Positions 26,931 through 36,648 of a stretch of 53,370 bases of DNA are shown here, piece after piece. The stretch is from assembly GCA_024256265.1 (NCBI GenBank), contig JACGUK010000007.1, positions 1 to 53,370 of the forward strand, read 5' to 3'. Position 1 is the first letter of the stretch; each line of letters begins with the position of its first letter. Below the pieces are notes generated by a model. That model searched no databases. It saw only the letters and a program-made list of their open reading frames with translations, and had not been told where the DNA came from. The DNA is from an archaeon (GTDB lineage Archaea; Thermoproteota; Nitrososphaeria; Nitrososphaerales; JACAEJ01). The position numbers and the translations under genes are program-made.

Positions 26931-26975
26931 AAAATAGGCGGTCTATTGAACAAGTTGAAGAAGATGAGAGGTTAA
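26931..26975 (+). pseudogene. Remnant of a second leuD 3' end
   Basis: Reads KIGGLLNKLKKMRG and stop in frame, against EIGGLLNKLKKAKV in leuD. Changes are largely third-base (GGA/GGT, AAT/AAC, AAA/AAG), so the copy was under coding selection after duplication or came from a related leuD. The upstream part is missing. Confidence 0.6.
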
Positions 26976-27048
26976 TTTAATTTGGTCATGTTGTATGGTT
27001 TACGATATGTAAGAAAGTATTTATTGTAGGTTCTAGAGCCCAAGTTAT

Positions 27049-27456
27049 ATGTTTAATGATTTGCCAGAATGGGATGATACAGGAATCGAAATTGAGGTTG
27101 TGTTGGCTGAAGATGAACCCGAATTTGAGTCCCTAGGTCCGGTCATTGGTAAAAAGTACGAAGAATGGACTGTTGAAATCCTTCAAAAGCTTGGGTTCGC
27201 AGTCGAAATAGTTCATCAACCAGTCGATATCAAAGCGATTCGAAACGGAAGAACATATTGGTTCGAAGTAAAAGGCAGTAAGCAATATACAAGATACCTG
27301 ACCAAGAGGCAAATCCAAGAAATCCCCAGAATGGTTAAGGAAGGACAAAGGGTCTATATCGTGGATGTTCATACATACACCGAAAATGACGAAAGACGGC
27401 TCGAGTTCAAAATTGAACCATTTGACGCCAAGAAGCATCTCCCAAGTCCAACATAA
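27049..27456 (+). CDS. PD-(D/E)XK nuclease-fold protein
   Basis: 135 residues. Core motif: Glu39 in KYEEWTVEIL, Asp60 in QPVDIKAI, then Glu73-Val-Lys75 in WFEVKGSKQY, matching restriction-endonuclease-like folds; an acidic N-terminus (1-27) precedes. It is probably a DNA-cutting or -binding enzyme; no methylase or helicase lies nearby. TATA-like AGTATTTATTG (27015-27025) fits a leaderless ATG. Part of the accessory insert between leuD and leuB. Confidence 0.75.
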   Translation: MFNDLPEWDDTGIEIEVVLAEDEPEFESLGPVIGKKYEEWTVEILQKLGFAVEIVHQPVDIKAIRNGRTYWFEVKGSKQYTRYLTKRQIQEIPRMVKEGQRVYIVDVHTYTENDERRLEFKIEPFDAKKHLPSPT

Positions 27457-27597
27457 GTCTGTGAGGCGTCCATAGCAACAATTGGTTCAATAATGTTGCT
27501 AGCCTACTATTTCGTTAAGGAAGGGACCGATTGAGTGTCAGGATGTTCTCTTATCGAATTAACTGGAGGGTTAACGAAACTTTTACTGTATTAAATT

Positions 27598-28728
27598 TTA
27601 TAATCCTTTTACTTTCTTGGCTATAGCATCTCCAACTTCGCTTGTCTTAGACTTGCCACCGAAGTCATAAGTCCTAACTTTCCCTTCTTTCAAGATTTCT
27701 TCTACTGCTTTCTCAACTTTTATAGACGATCTTTCAAGCCCTAAGTCCTCTAGCAATAGGCAACCTGCCAAGATAGTTGCAATAGGGTTTACCTTATTCA
27801 TTCCCTTATATTTCGGTGCAGAACCATGAATAGGCTCGAACATAGAAGTGCCTTTTGGGTTTATGTTCCCTCCTGGAGCAAAGCCTAAGCCTCCTTGAAT
27901 CATAGCACCTAAGTCTGTGAGAATATCTCCGAATAGATTTGGTGTTACAACAACTTCGTACCACTCTGGATTCTTTACAAACCACATGGCTGTAGCATCA
28001 ACAAAAGCAAATTCATATTTTATATCAGGATAATTTTTTGCAACTTCTTCTAAAGTCCTTCTCCAAAGGCTGTAAACATGAGTTAAGACATTCGCTTTAT
28101 CTACTCCTGTAACTTTACTTCTATTATGATTCTTTGCATACTGAAAAGCGTATTCTATGACTCTTCTTGCACCTTGTTTACTTACAACTCCTAGCTGATA
28201 AGCTATTTCTTCAGCATCAGATTCTATATCCAAGCCAAAGCGAACATGATAAATCTCTCTGACCAAGTCCAATTCATTTCTAGTTCTACCTTTCTTTGCA
28301 TTACCACCAAGACCTATGTAAAAGTCCTCTGTATTCTCTCTTACAACTATAAATTGAATGTCACTGGGCTTCTTATCCTTTAATGGTGTTGGCACCCCTT
28401 CATAGAGCTTGACAGGTCTAAGGTTGATATATTCATCAAGGTAAAAGCGAAGTCTTAACAATATTCCTAGCTCAAGAATGCCTGGCTCTACTCTAGGGTC
28501 ACCTAGGGCGCCTAGATAGATAGATTTGTACTTTTTCAGCTCTTTAAGATTATCTTCACTTATCAACTCTCCAGTGGATAGGTAGTGATCAGCACCATGA
28601 GGGTAATCGATCCAATCTATATCGAAGCCATCTACCTCTGCAACAGCGTTAAGGACTTTCTTACCCTCAGCTATAACTTCAGGACCAATACCATCTCCAG
28701 CTATAACAGGAACCTTGTATGTGACCAT
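27598..28728 (-). CDS. leuB: 3-isopropylmalate dehydrogenase
   Basis: 376 residues of the isocitrate/isopropylmalate dehydrogenase family: [54 protein letters not shown] and [11 protein letters not shown]. It oxidises 3-isopropylmalate in leucine synthesis; homoisocitrate or tartrate dehydrogenase is possible, but the context favours LeuB. I chose the ATG at 28728 because the longer reading frame starts inside the apparent promoter (TATTTATTTA at 28762-28771). Opposite strand to leuA-C-D, from which it is separated by the accessory insert. Confidence 0.9.
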   Translation of the reverse strand: MVTYKVPVIAGDGIGPEVIAEGKKVLNAVAEVDGFDIDWIDYPHGADHYLSTGELISEDNLKELKKYKSIYLGALGDPRVEPGILELGILLRLRFYLDEYINLRPVKLYEGVPTPLKDKKPSDIQFIVVRENTEDFYIGLGGNAKKGRTRNELDLVREIYHVRFGLDIESDAEEIAYQLGVVSKQGARRVIEYAFQYAKNHNRSKVTGVDKANVLTHVYSLWRRTLEEVAKNYPDIKYEFAFVDATAMWFVKNPEWYEVVVTPNLFGDILTDLGAMIQGGLGFAPGGNINPKGTSMFEPIHGSAPKYKGMNKVNPIATILAGCLLLEDLGLERSSIKVEKAVEEILKEGKVRTYDFGGKSKTSEVGDAIAKKVKGL

Positions 28729-28885
28729 ATTTATCTTCAGTCTCCACGTCCTAAAATGGCTAAATAAATACATTATTAATTTTAGCTTACAAGAAAAGTG
28801 AGGTTTTAATAATTTATGTCAAGCCTCTAAGACTTTCAAACTTCCTAATAGGAAATTTTAATAAATGAAAGCTTAACGTTAAGAG

Positions 28886-30246
28886 ATGATCGAGTTGATG
28901 AGCAAAGCTCCAAAAGATTACTATGATGAGATCTTTCAACTTGTAGAGCAGCATCACAGACTGTTCTCCAATTCCATACCCCTTGTAGCGAGTGAAAACA
29001 CACCGAGCCCGGCAGTCCGTGAAGTCATGATGAGTGACTTTGGGAATAGATACGCCGAAAAGATGCTTATTGATGAGCATCTCGGTTGGGTTGGCCGGGT
29101 GAGAGGCTCTATGCAGGATGCACCTACATTGATAAAGTTGAACTCATAGCTATAGAACTAGCGAAGAAGCTCTTCAGAGCAGAGTTTGCGGATGTGAGGC
29201 CTGTATCAGGAGTTTGCGCCAACCTAGTGGTATACACGGCCTTTGCAGATGCTGGGGATACCATGTTCTCTCTATCCATACCTAGTGGTGGGCACATATC
29301 TACTGGTAAAAAATCTTTAGGAGGCACTGCAGGTTCTGTCTCAAGATTAGATGTTGAAAACTTTCCTTTTGATGTCAATGAAATGAATATAGATGTAGAT
29401 GAGACGAAGAAGAAGGTAAAGCAAGTGATCAATGAGGGAAAGAAGGTAAAGTTAGCCATGTTCGGTGGTTCTGTATTGACTCAGCCTCATCCATTGAAGG
29501 AGCTTGCAGATGTGTTCCATGAAGTTGGAGCAAAAGTCTGCTATGATGGAGCTCATGTGGCTGGATTGATAGCTGGAGGTTTGTTCCAAGACCCCCTTAA
29601 AGAGGGAGCAGATGTGATGAGCATGAGCACTCATAAGACTTTATTCGGTCCTCAAGGAGGATGTGTATTATCCTTTGATAAATATGCTGAGATGATAAAA
29701 AGAGCAACTTTTCCCTCAAATGTGAGCAATCATCATCTACACCATGTCTGTGGGAAGGCTATAGCTTTTGCAGAGTTCTTAGAGTTCGGTAAAGATTACG
29801 CTTCACAAGTTGTAAAGAATGCTAAAGCATTGGCTCAATCTCTTTATGAAAGAGGTTTTCAAGTCTTAGGAGAGAAGAGAGGTTTCACTCAATCTCATGT
29901 AGTATTGGTTGATATAACAAATTATGGCTTAGGAGGAGATTTGGAGAAAAAGTTGGAGAGAACAAACATAATCTTGAACAGAAACTTGTTGGCTTACGAT
30001 TTGAAATACAATAGGCATTATCAGAATCCTGGAGGCATAAGGCTAGGTAGCCAAGAGTGCACTAGATTAGGCATGGGAGAGGATGATATGGAATACATTG
30101 CTGAATTGATAGCAAGAGTTGTGATTAAGGGTGAGGATCCTGAAAGAGTAAAAAGGGATGTCATAGATTTCCGTAAGAATTTCAACAAGGTACATTACTG
30201 CTTTGATTCTCTTAGAGAGGCTTATGAATATATTAGAATACGTTAA
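28886..30246 (+). pseudogene. glyA: Serine hydroxymethyltransferase, interrupted by a frameshift
   Basis: The first frame (from ATG 28886) gives DYYDEIFQLVEQHHRLFSNS to NRYAE; the second (to 30246) gives GWPGERLYAGCTYIDKVE and the rest, including the PLP lysine in MSTHKTLFGPQGG. They are joined if one copy of a GGTTG tandem duplication at about 29084-29093 is removed. Eight residues (KMLIDEHL, from a hairpin-forming segment) then lie between RYAE and GWPGE, where relatives I recall have none. The enzyme moves one carbon from serine to a tetrahydropterin and is normally essential, so a sequencing or assembly fault must be considered. Confidence 0.82.
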
Positions 30247-30407
30247 ACCTGATAAAATTTACTCTTCTACCCTCTTAAAACTTTGAAAAACCAATAAAGG
30301 ATGTCTATTTCCGTTATTATCCTTATTAACCATAGGCTTGAGGGGTCTAAGGATATGCGAACTGGAACTTAATCTAAATAACCTTCGCTAGGTTTATAAT
30401 ACATCTA

Positions 30408-33400
30408 TCAACCAAAGAACTCTGTAAGCTCGATTTGAGTCCCCTCTTTCTTCGAAATGAATAGAGATGAAAGCTCCTCGGATGCTATCTCAAAGCGATT
30501 TCTCACATATTCGCCAACTTTAAACTTCTCTGACAGCTTTAACCCAAGAGCTAGATACTTTTCTATGGAAGCCCTAGTAACAGTAGGCTGCAACTCTCCA
30601 CCACAATTCAAGCATACCCCTTTTAGAGGAATGCGACGATGCTGCTCCCCACACGATTTGCAACGAAAATTCTGAGATGTGTATGCCTTCAAATTTCCAA
30701 TAACATCTGGAAGGATATGGGTCTTTAAGACTGAGGATACAACCTCGTTAGGATCTACTGCATTAATTTTCATAGCCAGCTCTATCTGCTTTTCAAGCTT
30801 CTCTGAGAAGGACTTTAAAGTTGAATAAGTGCTCCTATTCCTTTCTACAGATATAGTACTAGTATTATGTGTGAAATTCAGACCATAAAACTGGTTTTCA
30901 TTCTTTAGCCTATTCTTGATGATGTCTATGGCTTTGGTAAGAGTATGAGGGGGCTCATTCTTTATTGAAGACTCATAGAAAATTATTGGATAATTTTCTG
31001 CTATATCTAAGTTATGGGCTTGCTCATCAACCTCACTTGGTATGATGATGCTTTGTATTAATAATGGAGCATCCATCAACCCTCCGATCTGGGATGGTAG
31101 AAATTCTTTAGAAAAATTCAAGAGTATATCCATTAAAAGCATCACAGAGTCGCTATCACCATCACAATCCCTTCTCTTTGCAGCATGCCAATATGGGTGA
31201 GCAAAGCAAACTTGCGAATCTGTGAAGCCTATCACTCGACCTATTATGCCCACTGAAGTGTGAGGGGCTAGTCCAACTATAAGGCAGCCTACAAGGTCTT
31301 CTATAGAATTTGCATTATAATATGGTTCTTCATCATATAGATTAACTAACAAATCATCGATGAACTTTGATGCTTTCAATAGATGCTGACCAGCCTCTAA
31401 AGGTAGGATTACATCTTGGACAAAAAGCTCCAAAAGTTGATCGTCTGAGCTAAGAGGTTTTCCATAAACATCTTTTTCATAGCCCAACTCTTTAAGCTTC
31501 TCAACTGAGGTGCTTATCTGTGATGGTTTAAAATGAGTCATCACAGCATTCGTAGCATCGAACCTTATAGTGCCATCCTTGTAAACAGATAAACCATACT
31601 TTTGACGCAATATGCCCTTCTCCAATCTCTCTGGGATGCGGGCGGTGCTTATGAGACCTTTAACACCTTTGAGTGGAGGAGAGGGATCGTATTTTGCCCT
31701 AGATAGAGCTTCCTTTAACTCTTGCTTGATGGGAAAATCTATCTTTGAGTAAGGTAAAACATTGGCTTTACATACAGAACAAATATCACCCTCAACAACT
31801 CTACCACAGTTAGGGCATCTCTTCACAATTATGGTATCCCCGCCACATTTATCACATTTTATGCTGATGGAGTTAGAGCCACAAACAGTGCAGACCATGT
31901 TCACAATCTCAACATTCACAAATTCATCCTTTGCTGCTTGTATTATATCCCTCTTTGGACCTCCTTTTATTCCGACAGGAAATAGTGAGTGCACAGGAGG
32001 CTTCATCTTTCTTAGCATAGCCTTCTCAGGGCGACCTGTACGCAAACCCACAAAGACAGATGACTTCCTTTTGATAGGTATGTGAGCTAATGAGGAGAGA
32101 AGTTCGGTTACATCTTTCCAGCCTGTAACTAAGCCAAGCTCAGAAGTTAAACCTAAAGTCCTCATCACAGAATAAGCAGGCTCACCCTCTATGATAATTT
32201 CATCTTTGATTATTCTATGAGGGATACCTATATTCTCTAAGATCGATTTTATCTCTGGTTTTTTAGGCGCAGTTATTATGTATGATTCTTTATCATCTGA
32301 TAAAGTCAAGCTCTGCCTTAGAGTAATTATTTCAGATGGTGATGCAACATCCCAGTAAAAGAGATGATAAGGATGAAGGGGTATTCCAAGCTTATTGCTA
32401 AGCTCAAAAGCCTCAAAAGCATTTGGGAAGTTATGCAGCGGGTCATTTATTATCTCTTCTAAGCGATCTATATTCATTCCAATAGATTTTGCGCATTCAT
32501 TCATAGAGCCGTACTTCTCTTTAATTGCTATCATTGCATCCTTTATCCACCATTCTTCTACATAACCAGATGGAACCAATCTTACATTGTTTTCAAGAAA
32601 ATCACCAAAGCTTACCAAAACATCACCTAAATAGAGGATCCTAGCTATTTTGTTTTGAATTTTAATTGCATGATCTAGGCTTCTTATCTTGACTACAGAC
32701 TCATCTATCAATTTGACGATGGGAGGTTCTATAGTATCTACAAAGGCTACAGTGGCAGCCTTACTTGGTATGTCTAGCTTCACTTGTGTACCAACGACGA
32801 AAGGATAATCCAATATTGTGGCTATGGCAGGGTGAATTCCTACAGTTGATAAGCCTGTGTTGTAACATCGCCCATACCTTAATCGAAAACCACCTATCTT
32901 TTTTGGAAAGGATAGAACTGGTCGGCCTGAGATCACTTCCTCAAAATGTGTACTCTCAACATATTCTTCCAAATTTTGTTGCCTTCCACTCCTAAGCTCA
33001 GCTAGCCAACCCCAATCATAGATTGCTAAATCATTTACGAGCTTCAGTAATTTTCTTGATCTGCCTATCACGCCATCATTCAGCACCCTTAAAGCACCGC
33101 CTCTAACTCTGTCTGTTGTAATCCTTTTCAAACCTCTATGAATAACAATCTCAACAGGATCTGTCTCAACACCGTCAATCTCAACAGGAAGGTGCAAAAG
33201 TACATGCTTAATATCATCGTCAGAAACTCTAAATTGAAAGTTACTTACCTCTCGCTCGTAAATCCTAAGCTCTTCCATGAAACGACCTACTTCATCTTGT
33301 CCCCAAGCATTCGGTCTATACTTATCAAGACCTAAAACCTTACGGATGTGATCTGCTATCACAAGAGTGAAAGCTGCTTCTGTACCGCCTGCAGAACGAA

Positions 33401-33872
33401 TAGGACCGGCAAAATATATGGCAGCGTAATTCGTTCCATCATCATTCTTCTTAATCTTCACAGATGAGATTCCTTGAATTGGAGCCACTGTAACGCCGTC
33501 TGTAACTACAGCAAGACCTATACGCACGCCAAAATCCAAAGCTTTTTCCTTTTCAAAAAACCCGAACTTGCCAAGGGCGACCTCTTCTGAAAGGCTTAGA
33601 GCTATGTTTTCCTTATTATGAGTTAAGAGAAGCTCTCTAAGTCTTTTAGCAAGCCCAGGAATTGGTATTAAGTTCTCTATCCTTTCTGCTAAATCAAAGG
33701 CTAATTTAGGCTCTACTTCTAGTTTTGGGTCTTTGCCTTTAATTCTAGCTTTAGATGATAAAGTGTGCTGTGAATATAACTTCTTTAAAAGCCTTTCATG
33801 ATATTCAATATATTTCTCAGGGAATGGTGCAAGGGTCTTTATCCTCTCAAGAACTCCATTAATTAGTGCCAC
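30408..33872 (-). CDS. polC: DNA polymerase D, large catalytic subunit (DP2)
   Basis: 1154 residues, full length without intein. N-terminal DP2 domain (about 1-200), catalytic double-psi-barrel region with RDCDGDSDSVMLLMD near residue 900, zinc-binding CVCGSN-CDKCGG-CPNCG-CSVC at about 655-705, and a C-terminal CKSCG-CLNCGG zinc site near 1070-1090 that contacts the partner subunit or PCNA. PolD is the main replicative polymerase in archaea lacking only-PolB replication. A TATA-like TTTATTAATTAATTT lies just upstream. DP1 is 5 kb away on the same strand. Confidence 0.96.
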   Translation of the reverse strand: MALINGVLERIKTLAPFPEKYIEYHERLLKKLYSQHTLSSKARIKGKDPKLEVEPKLAFDLAERIENLIPIPGLAKRLRELLLTHNKENIALSLSEEVALGKFGFFEKEKALDFGVRIGLAVVTDGVTVAPIQGISSVKIKKNDDGTNYAAIYFAGPIRSAGGTEAAFTLVIADHIRKVLGLDKYRPNAWGQDEVGRFMEELRIYEREVSNFQFRVSDDDIKHVLLHLPVEIDGVETDPVEIVIHRGLKRITTDRVRGGALRVLNDGVIGRSRKLLKLVNDLAIYDWGWLAELRSGRQQNLEEYVESTHFEEVISGRPVLSFPKKIGGFRLRYGRCYNTGLSTVGIHPAIATILDYPFVVGTQVKLDIPSKAATVAFVDTIEPPIVKLIDESVVKIRSLDHAIKIQNKIARILYLGDVLVSFGDFLENNVRLVPSGYVEEWWIKDAMIAIKEKYGSMNECAKSIGMNIDRLEEIINDPLHNFPNAFEAFELSNKLGIPLHPYHLFYWDVASPSEIITLRQSLTLSDDKESYIITAPKKPEIKSILENIGIPHRIIKDEIIIEGEPAYSVMRTLGLTSELGLVTGWKDVTELLSSLAHIPIKRKSSVFVGLRTGRPEKAMLRKMKPPVHSLFPVGIKGGPKRDIIQAAKDEFVNVEIVNMVCTVCGSNSISIKCDKCGGDTIIVKRCPNCGRVVEGDICSVCKANVLPYSKIDFPIKQELKEALSRAKYDPSPPLKGVKGLISTARIPERLEKGILRQKYGLSVYKDGTIRFDATNAVMTHFKPSQISTSVEKLKELGYEKDVYGKPLSSDDQLLELFVQDVILPLEAGQHLLKASKFIDDLLVNLYDEEPYYNANSIEDLVGCLIVGLAPHTSVGIIGRVIGFTDSQVCFAHPYWHAAKRRDCDGDSDSVMLLMDILLNFSKEFLPSQIGGLMDAPLLIQSIIIPSEVDEQAHNLDIAENYPIIFYESSIKNEPPHTLTKAIDIIKNRLKNENQFYGLNFTHNTSTISVERNRSTYSTLKSFSEKLEKQIELAMKINAVDPNEVVSSVLKTHILPDVIGNLKAYTSQNFRCKSCGEQHRRIPLKGVCLNCGGELQPTVTRASIEKYLALGLKLSEKFKVGEYVRNRFEIASEELSSLFISKKEGTQIELTEFFG

Positions 33873-34033
33873 AGGTTGATTCTTTTAAATTAATTAATAA
33901 AAGTTTATCTAAATCGTCTCATATATGCTATTCTCTAACTTTTAGGGAAGAAGTTAAGATTTTAAGAGTTGATGGCAGATGTGATTATTAAATCTTTTTT
34001 TGTGATTATTACTGAGTCACAACATATCACAAA

Positions 34034-34342
34034 TTATTTACTATTTGTCTTTGTATAAATTCGAGCAAGAATGAGATGGCGCCACATATTAGGCTCACAT
34101 TTTGTTTTGCGCTCTGCAAACTTTGTCCTAAACTCTATACATTTTTCACAAGTAGGATGAGAAACATCTGAAGGGCCATCACAGTCTCCACAGTTAAGTA
34201 AAAGCGCTCTTTCATTTTTAAGCTCTATGAGTAAATACTCTTCAGAATCAAAGGATGCCTCAAAATCTGGCCATCGATCGTAAGCCTTTGGAAGTTCGAG
34301 CCAGTATTTTAGACTTGCAAAGAAGCGCTCAAAAGAAGTCAT
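34034..34342 (-). CDS. Small zinc-binding protein of unknown function
   Basis: 102 residues. The N-terminal half is helical and aromatic-rich (YWLELPKAYDRWPDFEASF); the C-terminal half has Cys51-x2-Cys54, Cys65-x2-Cys68 and Cys82, a likely zinc ribbon. It starts one base after the GGGP synthase stop, so it is the third gene of an Elf1-GGGPS transcript. I do not recognise the family. Confidence 0.65.
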   Translation of the reverse strand: MTSFERFFASLKYWLELPKAYDRWPDFEASFDSEEYLLIELKNERALLLNCGDCDGPSDVSHPTCEKCIEFRTKFAERKTKCEPNMWRHLILARIYTKTNSK

Positions 34343-34343
34343 T

Positions 34344-35096
34344 TTATCGCCTCACATTCTTTATTCCTTCAACTATCTCTTTAAGCTTAGGCATGAAGTT
34401 TTTATTCTCTAATAAAGTCCCTATTACAAGAATGTCAGCACCAGCTTTAGCTACTTTAATAGCATCCTCTACTCTCCTAATTCCACCTCCCACAATCAAT
34501 ACACCATCAAAAACATTACGAACTTTAGTGACTATGGATGAAGATATATGTGATGTCACACCAGATCCTGCCTCTAAATAAACAAACCTCATTCCCATGT
34601 ACTTTGCTGCAAGAGCATATATAGCTACTAAATTTGGTTTATTTGGAGGGATCCCTCTCGCTCTTCCTATGAAACCTATAGCCCCGCCCTCCCCTATCAC
34701 AATGTATCCCATAGGGATAGCCTCTAAGCCATATTTTTTAACTGAAAGGGCACCCAAAGCTTGAGCTTCTGTTATGAAGTATGGATTATCAGAGTTCAAT
34801 AGAGAGCTGAAGAGTATTGCATCAGCATTTGGTGATATGCCTGTCACATTGCCTGGGAACAAGATCACAGGAATTTTAACCTCTTTTTTAATTGTTTTTA
34901 CAATGTTATCTAATTCGAGTTGGTCGATAGCTGTTGAACCACCTACTAAGATACCTTTCACACCACAACTTTCAGCATTGAGGGCAATGCTAGTCGCCAT
35001 TTCAAGAGATATATTCTCTGAGTCGATAAGAGCAAAAGATATAGTACCGTCTTTAGATATCTCTCTCTTAAGGTATCTTTCAATTTTTCCTATCAC
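34344..35096 (-). CDS. Geranylgeranylglyceryl phosphate synthase
   Basis: 250 residues, TIM barrel: LIDSEN (Asp/substrate), GILVGGSTAID, FPGNVTGISPNADAILF, YLEAGSGVTSHISSSIV and GGGIRRVEDA form the phosphate and prenyl sites. It makes the first ether bond of archaeal lipids from glycerol-1-phosphate; the enzyme supplying that substrate is encoded at 44287-45336. Its start overlaps the Elf1 stop by four bases (ATGA). Confidence 0.94.
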   Translation of the reverse strand: MIGKIERYLKREISKDGTISFALIDSENISLEMATSIALNAESCGVKGILVGGSTAIDQLELDNIVKTIKKEVKIPVILFPGNVTGISPNADAILFSSLLNSDNPYFITEAQALGALSVKKYGLEAIPMGYIVIGEGGAIGFIGRARGIPPNKPNLVAIYALAAKYMGMRFVYLEAGSGVTSHISSSIVTKVRNVFDGVLIVGGGIRRVEDAIKVAKAGADILVIGTLLENKNFMPKLKEIVEGIKNVRR

Positions 35097-35335
35097 TTAG
35101 AAGCCAACCTTCCAGACATAAATTTATCGACAAACTCATTATAGATATCTATAGGTTGTTTTTTTACTTCTAATGGATAATCATATTTTAAGCCACAGCT
35201 TCCACAGACTATCTTAGCTAGGTTCTCTTCCTTCAAAGAGACTTTGATAGATACCACTCCACATTGTGGGCAAGTATAAATTTTAGGGAGAGTTTTCTTC
35301 ACAATTTTTATTACACGACGCCTTCTCCTTCCCAA
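35093..35335 (-). CDS. Transcription elongation factor Elf1-like zinc protein
   Basis: 80 residues: a very basic start (GRRRRRVIKIVKK), a four-cysteine zinc ribbon (CPQC and CGSC about 25 residues apart), and a C-terminal helix (IDIYNEFVDKFMSG) typical of Elf1/Elof1. It associates with RNA polymerase during elongation. First gene of the Elf1-GGGPS-zinc protein unit. Confidence 0.88.
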   Translation of the reverse strand: MGRRRRRVIKIVKKTLPKIYTCPQCGVVSIKVSLKEENLAKIVCGSCGLKYDYPLEVKKQPIDIYNEFVDKFMSGRLASK

Positions 35336-35548
35336 CTACAACCCTTTGTTATATTTAGAAGTTGTTAGATAAATCATTTTAGTCTGTCTTAATTTTATAA
35401 TTTATTAATTAGAGACTAAAAATACCAAAATTAATTATTTAAATTTATAATAAATAAACTTTTTCATGTTATTTAGAGGAAATTAAGTTTAAAAATTAAG
35501 ACCATACTTCCGATAAGATTATACGATTCTGTATAACGATTAGACGTT

Positions 35549-35953
35549 ATGATAAAATCAAGGCTGGAGACCGATCCAATACTCAAATATCTTTTTGAAA
35601 GATCGTCATTCACTCAAGCGCAACTTGACACCTACCTAATTGATCGTACTACAGCCAATGAGAAATTAGAGTTAAAGGAGAAGATAGCTATGAGAGATAG
35701 GAAGAATGTTAGTAAAGGAGCTTTTATTCGTACATTGAGGCAAGCTCAAAGCAATTTAAAAAGAGCTGTTCACACTTTAATCTTATCTGAATACTTAGGT
35801 TTATTGGAAGATAAATCCATGATCAAATTATTACAAGTAAGCAACTTATTGAAGGGTGCTGAAGGTGTTATATCAAGAGAAAAGTTACCAGAAGTTATAG
35901 AGGTTGTTGAAACTATAATTGAAACTTTGTCAGGAAAGAGGAAGATAACATAG
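35549..35953 (+). CDS. Conserved archaeal helical protein of unknown function
   Basis: 134 residues, all-helical. The middle (LDTYLIDRTTANEKLELKEK, then KKNVSKGAFIRTLRQAQSNL-like block) resembles a conserved hypothetical family of TACK archaea with a helix-turn-helix-like core (SKGAFIRTLRQAQSNLKRAV). It may be a DNA-binding protein. First of three same-strand genes leading to the putative origin; preceded by a 210-base very AT-rich gap. Confidence 0.65.
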   Translation: MIKSRLETDPILKYLFERSSFTQAQLDTYLIDRTTANEKLELKEKIAMRDRKNVSKGAFIRTLRQAQSNLKRAVHTLILSEYLGLLEDKSMIKLLQVSNLLKGAEGVISREKLPEVIEVVETIIETLSGKRKIT

Positions 35954-35996
35954 AACGGTAACTTGATTCTAAATAGAAAACGTTATTTACTATCTT

Positions 35997-36644
35997 GTGA
36001 TATTATTTTATAGTACCTTGGCTCTAGAGGATGTTGTGATAGTCACAATAGCGAGTGTCACATTATTTATTTCTATTGTAGTCCTAGCTCGTTACTTACC
36101 AAAAATTAGAAGGGTCACTAAGGAACAAAAAGATGCTAGCGAGATCATCAAGGGAGTGATCTCTGAGCTTCATGATAGGCTGGGTCAGCAGGATCAGAAG
36201 ATATTAGACCAACAAGTCAGGTTGGACGTCATAGAGTTGAAGTTAGATCAGTTAAGCAAAGGCTTAGGTAAAGAGGAGAAGGAGGTTATTAAGGTCCATG
36301 AAGTCCCTGATACCAGAAGGATTTTAGAAGAAATTAAAGATTTATTGAGAAATTTAGGTAAAAGTGAGGCATTTATGCCTAGCAAGATTCAGCAAAAAGA
36401 GGAAGTCAAGGAGATTAAAATATTGGAAGAGTTAAGTCCAACTGAGAGTTCAGTGCTTAATTTACTGATGGAAGGAGCCCAGACTCCGAAGCAGATCCAA
36501 CAGAGAATAAAGAAGTCAAGAGAACATACAGCCAGGCTTATGAAAAGGTTGTTCGAATTAGGTTATGTAATCAGAGAAGAGAGAAAGAAGCCTTATGTTT
36601 ATGAGATAACTGAGAAAGGAAAAGAGTTAGTGAGAAGAGAATAA
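35997..36644 (+). CDS. Membrane-tethered winged-helix protein
   Basis: 215 residues: one N-terminal membrane helix (about 12-32), a basic junction, a coiled coil (about 40-90, HDRLGQQDQKILDQQVRLDV), a linker, and a C-terminal winged helix (about 145-213: ELSPTESSVLNLLMEGAQTP, then the recognition helix KKSREHTARLMKRLFELG, and wing to ITEKGKEL). DNA-binding at the membrane beside the origin invites ideas of chromosome anchoring or signalling; that is inference. Start GTG. Confidence 0.78.
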   Translation: MILFYSTLALEDVVIVTIASVTLFISIVVLARYLPKIRRVTKEQKDASEIIKGVISELHDRLGQQDQKILDQQVRLDVIELKLDQLSKGLGKEEKEVIKVHEVPDTRRILEEIKDLLRNLGKSEAFMPSKIQQKEEVKEIKILEELSPTESSVLNLLMEGAQTPKQIQQRIKKSREHTARLMKRLFELGYVIREERKKPYVYEITEKGKELVRRE

Positions 36645-36648
36645 TCTT

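Noticed and set aside
29086..30246. Independent gene starting at TTG 29086
   Set aside because: The frame lacks the SHMT N-terminus, which is present just upstream in another frame; it is the second half of glyA.
30408..33872. Intein or split in DP2
   Set aside because: The protein is continuous at normal length, with no intein splice motifs near the catalytic Asp region.
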